Of a stretch of DNA of 36,274 nt, positions 26,603-34,322 are shown piece after piece. Positions within the stretch are counted from its first letter, which is position 1. Each line of letters begins with the position of its first letter. Under the pieces are notes generated by a model. The model saw nothing but the letters and a program-made list of their open reading frames with translations. It searched no databases and had not been told where the DNA came from. The stretch covers positions 1 to 36,274 of the forward strand of contig JASEGS010000018.1 in the NCBI GenBank assembly GCA_030017995.1. The letters run 5' to 3'. This stretch comes from Thermodesulfovibrionales bacterium. GTDB lineage: Bacteria; Nitrospirota; Thermodesulfovibrionia; Thermodesulfovibrionales; Dissulfurispiraceae. The translations under genes were made by a program, and so were the position numbers.

Positions 26603-26878
26603 TTAATGCCTTATTATAAAATCGCTGAGGCCTTCAAGGCTCTCTTCCCATATAATATCAATATTCGTAACCCTCGATGCTGGCGGGCCTTGATAGCATT
26701 TCCCGATAGCTTCCTCTATGAGTCCCCTTTCTCCTTCAAAAACAGCCTCGACCCTTCCATCCGGCATATTCCGCACCCATCCCTTCAATCCGAGCGAATC
26801 GGCAGCCTCCTGCGTAAATGCCCTGTACCAAACGCCCTGCACCCTTCCGGCAATATAGATATGCGCCCTTGTTTTCAT
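26603..26878 (-). CDS. acyP: Acylphosphatase
   Basis: At 91 residues this is the normal length. The acyl-phosphate-binding GRVQGVWYR with R19, and GWVRNMPDG with N37, are the catalytic residues of the family. It hydrolyses the carboxyl-phosphate bond of acyl phosphates. ATG 26878 lies one base after the livF stop, and its GGAG ribosome-binding site overlaps the last livF codons. An upstream TTG at 26890 is less likely. Confidence 0.95.
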   Translation of the reverse strand: MKTRAHIYIAGRVQGVWYRAFTQEAADSLGLKGWVRNMPDGRVEAVFEGERGLIEEAIGKCYQGPPASRVTNIDIIWEESLEGLSDFIIRH

Positions 26879-26879
26879 T

Positions 26880-27590
26880 TTACTCTCCAAGGTATGCCTT
26901 TTTCACTTCTTCGTTATGCAATAAATCCCCGCCTCTGCCGTGAAGTTTAATTGCTCCGTTTTCGAGGACATAGCCGCGATTCGAGAGCTTTAATGCAGCC
27001 TTTGCATTCTGCTCAACAAGGAGCACGGTAACTCCTTCATTGTTTATTTCTTTGATCGTTTTGAATATCCTACTCACCATGATAGGCGCAAGTCCAAGTG
27101 AAGGTTCATCAAGGAGAAGGAGTTCGGGATTAGACATCAATGCCCTGCCTATGGCCAGCATCTGCTGCTCTCCTCCGCTAAGTGTCCCTCCCATTTGTTT
27201 TGCACGCTCTTTTAATATCGGAAATAACGCAAAGACCCTTTCTAAATTATTTCTGAGTTCCGACTTCTGAGTTCTGACTTCTGAATAGGCGCCCATTTCG
27301 ATGTTTTCCATTATCGTGAGCCTTGGAAATATCCTTCTCCCTTCAGGAACATGGCAGATGCCTTTTTTAACTATAATGTGAGGAGAGGTATCTTTTATCG
27401 GTTCATCTTTAAAAAGAATATCCCCGGCTTCCGGTTTAAGTATGCCTGATATTGTCATAAGCGTCGTAGTTTTACCCGCTCCATTACTTCCTATAAGGCA
27501 GACAATCTCGCCTTTATACACCTCGATATCTATGCCTCTCAATGCTTTTATCGGGCCGTATGATGTATGGACTGATGATAACTTCAACAT
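26880..27590 (-). CDS. livF: Branched-chain amino acid ABC transporter ATPase LivF
   Basis: This 236-residue ATPase has Walker A GSNGAGKTT, signature LSGGEQQMLAIGRAL, Walker B LLLLDEPSLGLAP and H-loop VEQNAKAALKLSNRGYVLENG, the LivF-type ending. It starts in a TAATG overlap with livG. A heptad array at 27251-27285 encodes SEVRTQKSEL in the helical region. Substrate specificity (leucine-type amino acids, urea, amides) cannot be told from the ATPase. Confidence 0.93.
   Translation of the reverse strand: MLKLSSVHTSYGPIKALRGIDIEVYKGEIVCLIGSNGAGKTTTLMTISGILKPEAGDILFKDEPIKDTSPHIIVKKGICHVPEGRRIFPRLTIMENIEMGAYSEVRTQKSELRNNLERVFALFPILKERAKQMGGTLSGGEQQMLAIGRALMSNPELLLLDEPSLGLAPIMVSRIFKTIKEINNEGVTVLLVEQNAKAALKLSNRGYVLENGAIKLHGRGGDLLHNEEVKKAYLGE
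27251..27285. repeat. In-frame heptad array in livF
   Basis: Five units of TTCTGAx or close relatives: TTCTGAG, TTCCGAC, TTCTGAG, TTCTGAC, TTCTGAA. In sense they read GTCAGAA-type, the same heptad as in addB and larC. They encode SEVRTQKSELR after GAY in livF, where the family usually has a short variable loop. Confidence 0.75.
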
Positions 27591-28357
27591 TAGTGAGACA
27601 TCTCCCTTCCAAGATACGCCTCTATGACCAGAGGATCGTTTTTAATGTCATCGGGCCGTCCTTCCGCAATCTTTACCCCGTGGTCGAGCACTACAATCCA
27701 GTTGGATATGCCCATGACAAGGCGCATATCGTGCTCTATGAGAAGTATCGTTTTCCCGAGTTCCCGAATCTTTTTTATAAGGGTCATTACTTCCGATGTT
27801 TCTGCCGGGTTCATGCCCGCTGTCGGCTCATCGAGGAGAATGAGCTTGGGTTCTGTTGCCATTGCCCTTGCAATCTCAAGCCTGCGCTGGCTTCCGTAAG
27901 GCAGGCTGTCTGCTATATCGCCGGCATACTCTTCAAGCCCCACAAGCTCAAGATACTCAAATGCCTTTTCTCTGATAGTCTGCTCTTTTTTTCTGAAGCC
28001 GTTATTTTTCATTATTGCGCTCATGAGGCCGTATCTCACTCGTGCGTGCTGGGATACCATCACATTTTCCATGACTGTCATTTCGGAAAAGAGCCTGATG
28101 TTCTGAAATGTCCTTGCTATGCCCATTTCAGCCGTTTTATGGGGAGGAAGTTTTGATATGTATTTATCAGTGAATAAAATATTCCCCTTCGTCGGTCTTG
28201 TAATTCCTGTAAGACAGTTAAATAGGGTGGTCTTTCCTGCGCCGTTCGGACCTATTATGCTCACTATGGAGTTGTCTCTTATTTTGAAGCCGACATCCTC
28301 TACAGCCCTTATTCCGCCGAAGCGTTTTGTCAGGTTGCTAACTTCTAAGACGAACAC
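27590..28357 (-). CDS. livG: Branched-chain amino acid ABC transporter ATPase LivG
   Basis: This 255-residue ATPase has Walker A GPNGAGKTTLFNCLTG, the typical LivG AEMGIARTFQNIRLF, and signature YGSQRRLEIARAMA. It also has LILLDEPTAGMNPAE and the IEHDMRLVMGISNWIVVLDHG end. It overlaps livM by 13 bases. It pairs with LivF in the liv-type importer. Confidence 0.94.
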   Translation of the reverse strand: MFVLEVSNLTKRFGGIRAVEDVGFKIRDNSIVSIIGPNGAGKTTLFNCLTGITRPTKGNILFTDKYISKLPPHKTAEMGIARTFQNIRLFSEMTVMENVMVSQHARVRYGLMSAIMKNNGFRKKEQTIREKAFEYLELVGLEEYAGDIADSLPYGSQRRLEIARAMATEPKLILLDEPTAGMNPAETSEVMTLIKKIRELGKTILLIEHDMRLVMGISNWIVVLDHGVKIAEGRPDDIKNDPLVIEAYLGREMSH

Positions 28358-29472
28358 TTTTTATTCCTCCTATAATGGCCTCCCCAAAGGCCTTGAGGCC
28401 TGAACAGCATTAGCAGTACAAGCCCTATGCCCAAAATTAGCATCCTATAATCATGCACTCCGCGTAAAACTTCCGGCAGAAGCGCGAGTATGAACGCGCC
28501 TGCAACTACGCCATAAATATTCCCTATGCCTCCAAGTATGACCATGCTGAGCATTAATACCGATTCCATAAAGGTAAAGCTTTCAGGAGATACGAAGCGC
28601 ATTTTTGCGGCAAAGAGTATTCCCGCGATGCCTGCCCAGAATGTGCCGAAGATAAACGCATACAGTTTGTATTTTGTCGCGTTTATACCCGTTGAAGACG
28701 CCGCGATCTCGTTTTCCCTTATCGCCTTCCATGCCCGTCCTATCCTTGACAGCTCAACGCGTCTGATTATGAAGACAGACAACAGGACAAATACAAATAC
28801 GATATAGTAATAATGCTGCAATTTCCCTAAGGAAAATCCGAACAATGAAGGCGGGGCGATTTCTGTTATGCCGTTCGGACCGTTTGTAAGGCTGTCCCAG
28901 TTGTTCAGCACAAGGCGCACTATCTCTCCAAAGCCCAATGTCACGATAGCAAGATAATCTCCTCTGAGTCGTAGAGCAGGAACGGCTACTATAAGCCCTG
29001 CGATGGCTGCAAACATGGCAGACAGAGGCAGCGAAGGCCAGAAGCCGAGGCCGAATTTTGTATTCGCTATGGCATACGCATAAGCCCCGATAGCGTAATA
29101 GGCCGCAAATCCAAGATTCAGAAGTCCTGCGAATCCTACGATTATATTGAGGCCGAGCGCGAGGAGGATGTAGATGCCCGAGATTATAAGGACATCGAGA
29201 TAATAGTCTTTGAGAAATATTGGAGATACAAGAAATGCGATCATCATGAGAGGAATAATGGAATTTTTGATGGATGAATTTTCTGTTATTATCTGAAGTC
29301 CGGCTTTTATCTTATTGAAACCTTCCGGTATTCTGTATTTACGTAAAAACGAAATCAGCATCAGCCCGGCAGAAACGGTTATAAACATGATGACCGCTGC
29401 CTGTATGCCTTTGAACGGCAGTAACAGCAGCGCTGCAAATAATGGAATGACAATGAGCCTGTTTCCCTTCAC
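28345..29472 (-). CDS. livM: Branched-chain amino acid ABC permease LivM
   Basis: This 375-residue membrane protein has about ten helices, with the LivM signature GLNIIVGFAGLLNLGFAAYYAIGAYAYA. The coupling region RLRGDYLAIVTLGFGEIVRLVLNN follows, and then MRFVSPESFTFMESVLMLSMVILGGIGNIYG. It overlaps livH by 4 bases and livG by 13, so the four genes are tightly coupled. Confidence 0.94.
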   Translation of the reverse strand: MKGNRLIVIPLFAALLLLPFKGIQAAVIMFITVSAGLMLISFLRKYRIPEGFNKIKAGLQIITENSSIKNSIIPLMMIAFLVSPIFLKDYYLDVLIISGIYILLALGLNIIVGFAGLLNLGFAAYYAIGAYAYAIANTKFGLGFWPSLPLSAMFAAIAGLIVAVPALRLRGDYLAIVTLGFGEIVRLVLNNWDSLTNGPNGITEIAPPSLFGFSLGKLQHYYYIVFVFVLLSVFIIRRVELSRIGRAWKAIRENEIAASSTGINATKYKLYAFIFGTFWAGIAGILFAAKMRFVSPESFTFMESVLMLSMVILGGIGNIYGVVAGAFILALLPEVLRGVHDYRMLILGIGLVLLMLFRPQGLWGGHYRRNKKCSS

Positions 29473-30371
29473 ACTTTTTCCTCTGCGGTTTTGCCGAGTA
29501 TGCCGGAAGGTTTTATCAGCAGGATTATGATTAGTATGATAAAGGCGTAGGCATCTTTATATTCGCTTGAGATGTATGCGGCTCCGATACTTTCAACAAG
29601 CCCGAGCACTATGCCTCCGAGCATTGCTCCAGGAATGCTCCCAATGCCTCCGAGGACTGCGGCTGTAAATGCCTTTATGCCGGCGATATATCCTATGTAA
29701 TAATTTACAAGTCCGTAGTATGCAGCCACCATTATGCCGGCGACTGCCGCAAGCCCTGCGCCTATGACAAAGGTTGCGGATATAATGATGTCCACATTTA
29801 TGCCGACGAGAGATGCCATTGTCTTGTCCTGCGCTGTTGCTCTCATGGCCTTGCCAATACGGGTCTTTTGGATAAACAGGTGTAGTAACAGCATAAGCAA
29901 TGCTGATACTGCGATTATGATAGCCTGAAGATATGTCATGTTTACATTTAAAAACTGAAAGCCAGCACTGCTGAATTTATAGGGAAAGACCTTGTCAGTA
30001 GCCCCCTGAGTGAGCATTACATAGTTTTGAAGAAAGATCGAAACTCCGATTGCGCTTATAAGCGGACTCAGCCTTGGAGCGTTTCTGAGAGGTTTATAAG
30101 CTGTTTTCTCCATGGCAAAGCCATAGGCAGAGCAGAATATTATAGTGAGTAGCACTGTTAAAAATAATGCAATCGGAAGACTTGTGGCTGTGAGGCCTGC
30201 TGCGGTGAAAAATGCGAGAAAGATTATTCCTAAATATGCGCCGAGCATGTAAATTTCGCCGTGAGCGAAGTTTATAAGCTCGAGGATGCCATAAACCATG
30301 GTATATCCGAGGGCTATGAGGGCATAAACCCCGCCCAGAGTAAGGCCGTTTATCAATTGCTGGAGCAGCAT
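29469..30371 (-). CDS. livH: Branched-chain amino acid ABC permease LivH
   Basis: This 300-residue permease has the classic start LLQQLINGLTLGGVYALIALGYTMVYGILELINFAHGE and the loop IGKAMRATAQDKTMASLVGIN. AVLGGIGSIPGAMLGGIVLG follows near the end. It is the first gene of livHMGF. No substrate-binding protein gene lies upstream; the next gene is the divergent muramidase, 35 bases away. Confidence 0.94.
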   Translation of the reverse strand: MLLQQLINGLTLGGVYALIALGYTMVYGILELINFAHGEIYMLGAYLGIIFLAFFTAAGLTATSLPIALFLTVLLTIIFCSAYGFAMEKTAYKPLRNAPRLSPLISAIGVSIFLQNYVMLTQGATDKVFPYKFSSAGFQFLNVNMTYLQAIIIAVSALLMLLLHLFIQKTRIGKAMRATAQDKTMASLVGINVDIIISATFVIGAGLAAVAGIMVAAYYGLVNYYIGYIAGIKAFTAAVLGGIGSIPGAMLGGIVLGLVESIGAAYISSEYKDAYAFIILIIILLIKPSGILGKTAEEKV

Positions 30372-30390
30372 AGCAGAAAGTTTAGCAGAA

Positions 30391-30400
30391 ATATTAATAT
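30391..30400. promoter_or_regulatory. Palindromic AT core in the livH/namZ divergent gap
   Basis: ATATTAATAT is self-complementary and lies in the only 35-base gap between the two divergent genes. On the plus strand TAATAT (30395-30400) could be a -10 box, which would place the start at or next to ATG 30407, implying a leaderless message. No -35 box was seen. Confidence 0.25.
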
Positions 30401-30406
30401 ATTGTC

Positions 30407-31579
30407 ATGATTTACACAGGACTCGACCTGCTCGAAAAGGAGTGGCCTAAACAATTAAGAAACGCAAGTGTAGGGCTTGTGGCGCATCCTGCCTCTGTAA
30501 ACCGAAGGCTTGAGCATGCTACGGGCATCGCTTTGAAATCTAAAAAGTTCAAGCTAAAGGTGCTATTTGGCCCCCAGCACGGCATAATGGGCGAGACCCA
30601 GGATAACATGATCGAATGGGAAGGGTTTAAAGATAAAAAGACAGGCCTTCCTGTTTATAGCCTTTACGGAAATGTCAGGAAGCCCGCTTCTGAAATGCTT
30701 AAAGATATTGATGCAATGATTTTCGATCTTCAGGATGTGGGTTCACGCTATTACACATTTATCTGGACAATGGAGCTTTGCATGCAGGCATGTCTTGAAA
30801 ACGGTAAATCCATTGTTATCCTCGACAGGCCTAATCCCATCGGAGGGCATATTACTGAAGGCACAGTCCTTGATCCAAACTATTCGTCATTTGTAGGTAT
30901 GCGCCCATTGCCTGTCAGGCATGGCATGACCATGGGAGAGATAGGCGATTATTTCAAACATGAGTTTTATCCTCCCCTCAATTTTTATGTCATTAAAATG
31001 AATGGATGGAAACGGAGGATGTGGTTTGACAATACGAAATTACCTTGGGTTTTGCCTTCTCCGAATATGCCTACACTCGATACCGCTATCGTCTATCCGG
31101 GCATGTGCCTACTTGAAGGGACGATGCTCAACGAGGGAAGGGGCACTACAAGGCCTTTTGAGATATTCGGAGCGCCATTTATAGAACCTGATGTGCTTGT
31201 GAAAAGGCTTGATGAATTTAAACTGCCAGACGTATTTTTCAGACCAATATATTTTCAGCCTACATTCCAGAAACATGCCGGAAAGCTCTGCGGAGGCGCG
31301 CAAATTCATGTGGCAAACAGGGATAAATTCAAGCCTTTTAAAACAGCCGTTGCGATCATAAAAGCTATTCACGATCTTTATCCAAAAGGCTTCCAATGGA
31401 AACAGCCTCCATATGAATATGAGACCGTAAAAATGCCGATAGACATACTTGCGGGAACGGATAGGCTCAGGAAGGACATAGAAAAAGGCGCATCTCTCAA
31501 CAATATGGAAGAGTGGTGGAGCGAAGAGTGTTCATTATTTGCAAAGGAAAAGAGAAGGCAGTATCTTCTTTATGGATAA
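30407..31579 (+). CDS. namZ: NamZ-type exo-beta-N-acetylmuramidase (DUF1343, GH171), cytoplasmic form
   Basis: This 390-residue DUF1343 protein shows the family core: GLVAHPASVNRRLEHAT, LFGPQHGIMGETQDNM, VYSLYGNVRKP, MIFDLQDVGSRYYTF, ILDRPNPIGG and LPWVLPSPNMPTLDTAIVYPG. It ends with the substrate region EGRGTTRPFE. The Bacillus subtilis homologue is a secreted enzyme that removes non-reducing-end MurNAc. Here the protein begins directly at the domain (MIYTGLDLLEKEW) with no signal peptide, so it should act in the cytoplasm. It overlaps the MurU-AmgK gene by 8 bases (ATGGATAA), which strongly suggests that its product MurNAc is passed to that enzyme. No clear ribosome-binding site precedes the ATG. 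Confidence 0.87.
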   Translation: MIYTGLDLLEKEWPKQLRNASVGLVAHPASVNRRLEHATGIALKSKKFKLKVLFGPQHGIMGETQDNMIEWEGFKDKKTGLPVYSLYGNVRKPASEMLKDIDAMIFDLQDVGSRYYTFIWTMELCMQACLENGKSIVILDRPNPIGGHITEGTVLDPNYSSFVGMRPLPVRHGMTMGEIGDYFKHEFYPPLNFYVIKMNGWKRRMWFDNTKLPWVLPSPNMPTLDTAIVYPGMCLLEGTMLNEGRGTTRPFEIFGAPFIEPDVLVKRLDEFKLPDVFFRPIYFQPTFQKHAGKLCGGAQIHVANRDKFKPFKTAVAIIKAIHDLYPKGFQWKQPPYEYETVKMPIDILAGTDRLRKDIEKGASLNNMEEWWSEECSLFAKEKRRQYLLYG

Positions 31580-33449
31580 AGCATTAAAGATTTTTCTCCC
31601 TGCTGCGGGTCTGGGCGAAAGATTAAGGCCTATTACATATCATATGCCAAAGCCTTTGCTGCCTATGCTCGGTAAGCCGATAATAGAAACCATCATAGAA
31701 AAGTTCTCCCTTGTATCCTTCGGCAAGATAGGCATAAACCTCCACTATAAAGCCGATATGATAAGAGACTGGGCCATGAATTCTGCATTCTCAGAGCGCA
31801 TTGAATTATTCTATGAAGACCCTATACTCGGCACAGGCGGGGCACTGAAAAATGCTGAGAAGTTTCTATCAGACGGATATTTTCTTGTGCACAACTCCGA
31901 CATTGTCTCAAATATTGATTTCTCACTCCTCATAGAAACGCATTTTTCAGAGGGCAATATCGCGACGCTCGCGACTCATGACTATCCTAAATACAACAAT
32001 GTTGTTTTGGATGATAAAGGATATGTCATGGATGTCGAAAATCCAGGGATGTCGATGCCAAATCCCGACACAGAAGGAAAGAAGGTTGCATATACAGGAA
32101 TTGCAGTCTACTCTCCTGAGATTCTGAAGTTTCTGCCAGATGGCGTTTCACATGCTACGGTTGCATGGCTTGCAGCAGCAAAGGCTGGACATAAGGTAAA
32201 GTTCCTCGATTTTACCGGATGCTATTGGAACGACATGGGAACTCCTTCGGCATACGCATTGGCAATAGTGGATGTATTGAGGGCTGACGGAGAGACAATA
32301 TATATTCACGAGGGAATAAGCGATTGCTCGAATATAGAAATGGATGGGTATGTTGCGATAGAAAAGGGTTGCGTGCTCGATAAAAAGTCATCTCTGAGAA
32401 ACTGCATTATCCTTGAGGGCAGGATTGAATCAAAGGCATACGAAAACTGCATAATCGGCCCTGACTTTGAAATACCATTGAACGAAACTGAAATGTTCGG
32501 AGTTGATAAAGACGCCGGAGAAGATAATGGATTAATACTTATAGGCACAGGCGGCTCTGACAGAAAGTATTACAGGGTGAGAAAGGACAGTTCAATGGCT
32601 GTGCTCGTCAGATATAAAAAAGACGATACTGCTTTTCATCGGCATATAGAGTACACCAAATTTTTTAGAAGCCATCAGATACCTGTTCCTGAGTTGTTTG
32701 AAGCTGATCCTCAAAATATGACTGCCATGTTTGAAGACCTCGGCGACCTCTCTCTTTATAGCTGGCTCAAGTGCAGGAGGAGCAAAGAGCAGACAGAGGA
32801 AATGTATCGGAAGGTCCTCGATATTCTTATTCATATTCATGCGATGCCTATGGATAGCCTTCATGAATGTCCTCTGCTTCAGGAAAAAATTTTTGACTAT
32901 GACCACTTCAGATGGGAAACGGATTATTTTATAGAGCGATTTGTGAAAGGAATAAAGAGGGTTGCTATTAAAGGCACATCAGTGCTAAATGACGAACTTC
33001 ACATGCTTGCATCAAAGGCTGGTTCTTTTACAAAGACCATTGTGCACCGCGATTTTCAGTCGCAGAATATAATGATCAAAAATGGTTTGCCGAGGCTGAT
33101 TGATTATCAGGGTGCGCGCATAGGCCCTCCAGCCTACGATGTAGCCTCAATGCTGTGGGATCCTTATCACAGGTTTGAAGGCGATGTGAGGGAGAGGCTT
33201 TTGCAGTATTACATTAACAGAAGGACGCAAGGGGGCAAGATAGAGATAAATGAATTTATGGAATCACTTGTTGTCTGCCGTCTGCAACGGCATATGCAAG
33301 CACTTGGCGCCTATGGTTTCTTGTCTGAGGTAAAAGGCAAAAGATATTTTCTGAAGCATGCAGAGGAGGGACTGAGATTACTAAAAGAAGATGTTCATGC
33401 TTTGCAGTTAGAATATCCTGCATTGAATGCTTTAGTGGCAACGCTTTAG
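31572..33449 (+). CDS. Bifunctional MurU-like uridylyltransferase fused to AmgK-like sugar kinase
   Basis: This single frame has 625 residues. Residues 6-235 form a nucleotidyltransferase: PAAGLGERLRPITYHMPKPL (nucleotide loop and catalytic lysine), GTGGALKNA and HNSDIV (metal aspartate). About 245-305 looks like a short left-handed beta-helix (EMDGYVAIEKGCVL, LRNCIILEG, ENCIIGPDF). From about 320 to 600 is an aminoglycoside-phosphotransferase-like kinase with GGSDRKYYRV, MFEDLGDLSLYSWL, catalytic HRDFQSQNIM and metal site LIDYQGA. In Pseudomonas, AmgK and MurU are separate proteins that turn MurNAc into MurNAc-1-phosphate and then UDP-MurNAc. Context between namZ, nagA and ampG supports that assignment. 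A different hexose specificity (for example GlcNAc or a heptose) is the alternative. Confidence 0.82.
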   Translation: MDKALKIFLPAAGLGERLRPITYHMPKPLLPMLGKPIIETIIEKFSLVSFGKIGINLHYKADMIRDWAMNSAFSERIELFYEDPILGTGGALKNAEKFLSDGYFLVHNSDIVSNIDFSLLIETHFSEGNIATLATHDYPKYNNVVLDDKGYVMDVENPGMSMPNPDTEGKKVAYTGIAVYSPEILKFLPDGVSHATVAWLAAAKAGHKVKFLDFTGCYWNDMGTPSAYALAIVDVLRADGETIYIHEGISDCSNIEMDGYVAIEKGCVLDKKSSLRNCIILEGRIESKAYENCIIGPDFEIPLNETEMFGVDKDAGEDNGLILIGTGGSDRKYYRVRKDSSMAVLVRYKKDDTAFHRHIEYTKFFRSHQIPVPELFEADPQNMTAMFEDLGDLSLYSWLKCRRSKEQTEEMYRKVLDILIHIHAMPMDSLHECPLLQEKIFDYDHFRWETDYFIERFVKGIKRVAIKGTSVLNDELHMLASKAGSFTKTIVHRDFQSQNIMIKNGLPRLIDYQGARIGPPAYDVASMLWDPYHRFEGDVRERLLQYYINRRTQGGKIEINEFMESLVVCRLQRHMQALGAYGFLSEVKGKRYFLKHAEEGLRLLKEDVHALQLEYPALNALVATL

Positions 33450-34322
33450 AAATCTCTCAGGGTTTTCACTTATACATTTCATTATCTGTTCTTTATCGAA
33501 TCCAATCTCAATAAGCCTTTGAGTGGATTCGATGATTGTCATACAGCCTCCGATAAGTTTGTCGTGCCTGTCTTTTATTCCGCATATTTTTGCAGATTGT
33601 GTTGTCTCTTTTACTGTATCTGAGACTATGATTATCCTCTCAGAGTTTTTTACTTTGAAAATCAAATCAATGGTTTCTGAATGCAGATGGAAGGGGTCTG
33701 CAATCACCTCAATATAAATATCCGGATTCATGAGCCCAAAACCAGCTATGCCGGGCTCTCTGTGGTGAAAGCTTCTCATGGCATTGAATAAATGGGTGAT
33801 TCCTTTTGCTCCTGCTTTAAAACCAGCCTCTGCCTCATTATATGCTGCATCAGAATGCCCTATGCTCACAATGATTCCCATATCAGATATTTTTTTTATG
33901 AGCTTAATAGCCCCATCTAATTCAGGTGCAATGGTTATTATTTTTATTATATCTTCAAATCCTTCTAAGAGTTCCATGAGATTCCGCTCTGTTGGCTCTA
34001 TGAATGTCATTGCATTCAGGGCTCCGGACTTTGATGGATTTAAAAAAGGCCCTTCAAGATGAACGCCGATAATAGTTGAGAGTTGAGAGTTAGGAGTTAG
34101 GAGTTCAGAGTTACAACCTACCTTATGAAGCTCCATTGCCTTCTTTACCACTGCCATATTTTCTCGCATCACCTTTATGGTTGCCGGATATACAGTAGGG
34201 ATGATTTCTGAAACCCCATGAGAGCCTTGTATTTCTGCTATTTTGAGGATATGCGCGACATCGGTAGTTCTTGTGTCGTAGCCGCCGATGCCATGGATAT
34301 GTATATCTATGACCTTATGCAT
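33432..34322 (-). CDS. nagA: Minimal N-acetylglucosamine-6-phosphate deacetylase
   Basis: At 296 residues this is well short of the usual 380 or so. The barrel is complete: DIHIHGIGGYDT, metal ligand HLEGPFLN, GHSDAAYNEAEAGFKAGAKGITHLFNAM, HHREPGIAGFG, and the active-site aspartate in VSDTVKE. Missing are the N-terminal and C-terminal pieces that form the beta-sandwich of typical NagA. The start overlaps the ampG stop by 8 bases (ATGCATAA), so the short N-terminus is real in this layout. The 3' end overlaps the MurU-AmgK gene by 18 bases, convergent. A heptad array at 34074-34108 encodes NSELLTPNSQL. Confidence 0.85.
   Translation of the reverse strand: MHKVIDIHIHGIGGYDTRTTDVAHILKIAEIQGSHGVSEIIPTVYPATIKVMRENMAVVKKAMELHKVGCNSELLTPNSQLSTIIGVHLEGPFLNPSKSGALNAMTFIEPTERNLMELLEGFEDIIKIITIAPELDGAIKLIKKISDMGIIVSIGHSDAAYNEAEAGFKAGAKGITHLFNAMRSFHHREPGIAGFGLMNPDIYIEVIADPFHLHSETIDLIFKVKNSERIIIVSDTVKETTQSAKICGIKDRHDKLIGGCMTIIESTQRLIEIGFDKEQIMKCISENPERFLKRCH
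34074..34108. repeat. In-frame heptad array in nagA
   Basis: Five units on the plus strand: AGTTGAG, AGTTGAG, AGTTAGG, AGTTAGG, AGTTCAG. In sense they read CTGAACT, CCTAACT, CTCAACT and code for NSELLTPNSQLS just before GVHLEGPF, in a loop next to the active site. The CCTAACT unit is shared with the macro-domain gene end. Confidence 0.75.

Noticed and set aside
27542-28156. 204-residue plus-strand frame
   Set aside because: It is antisense to livG, with low-complexity aromatic content; the livG motifs explain the region.
34074-34108. CRISPR-like repeat array
   Set aside because: Units are 7 bases in direct tandem without spacers and lie in frame in nagA; no cas genes are in the window.
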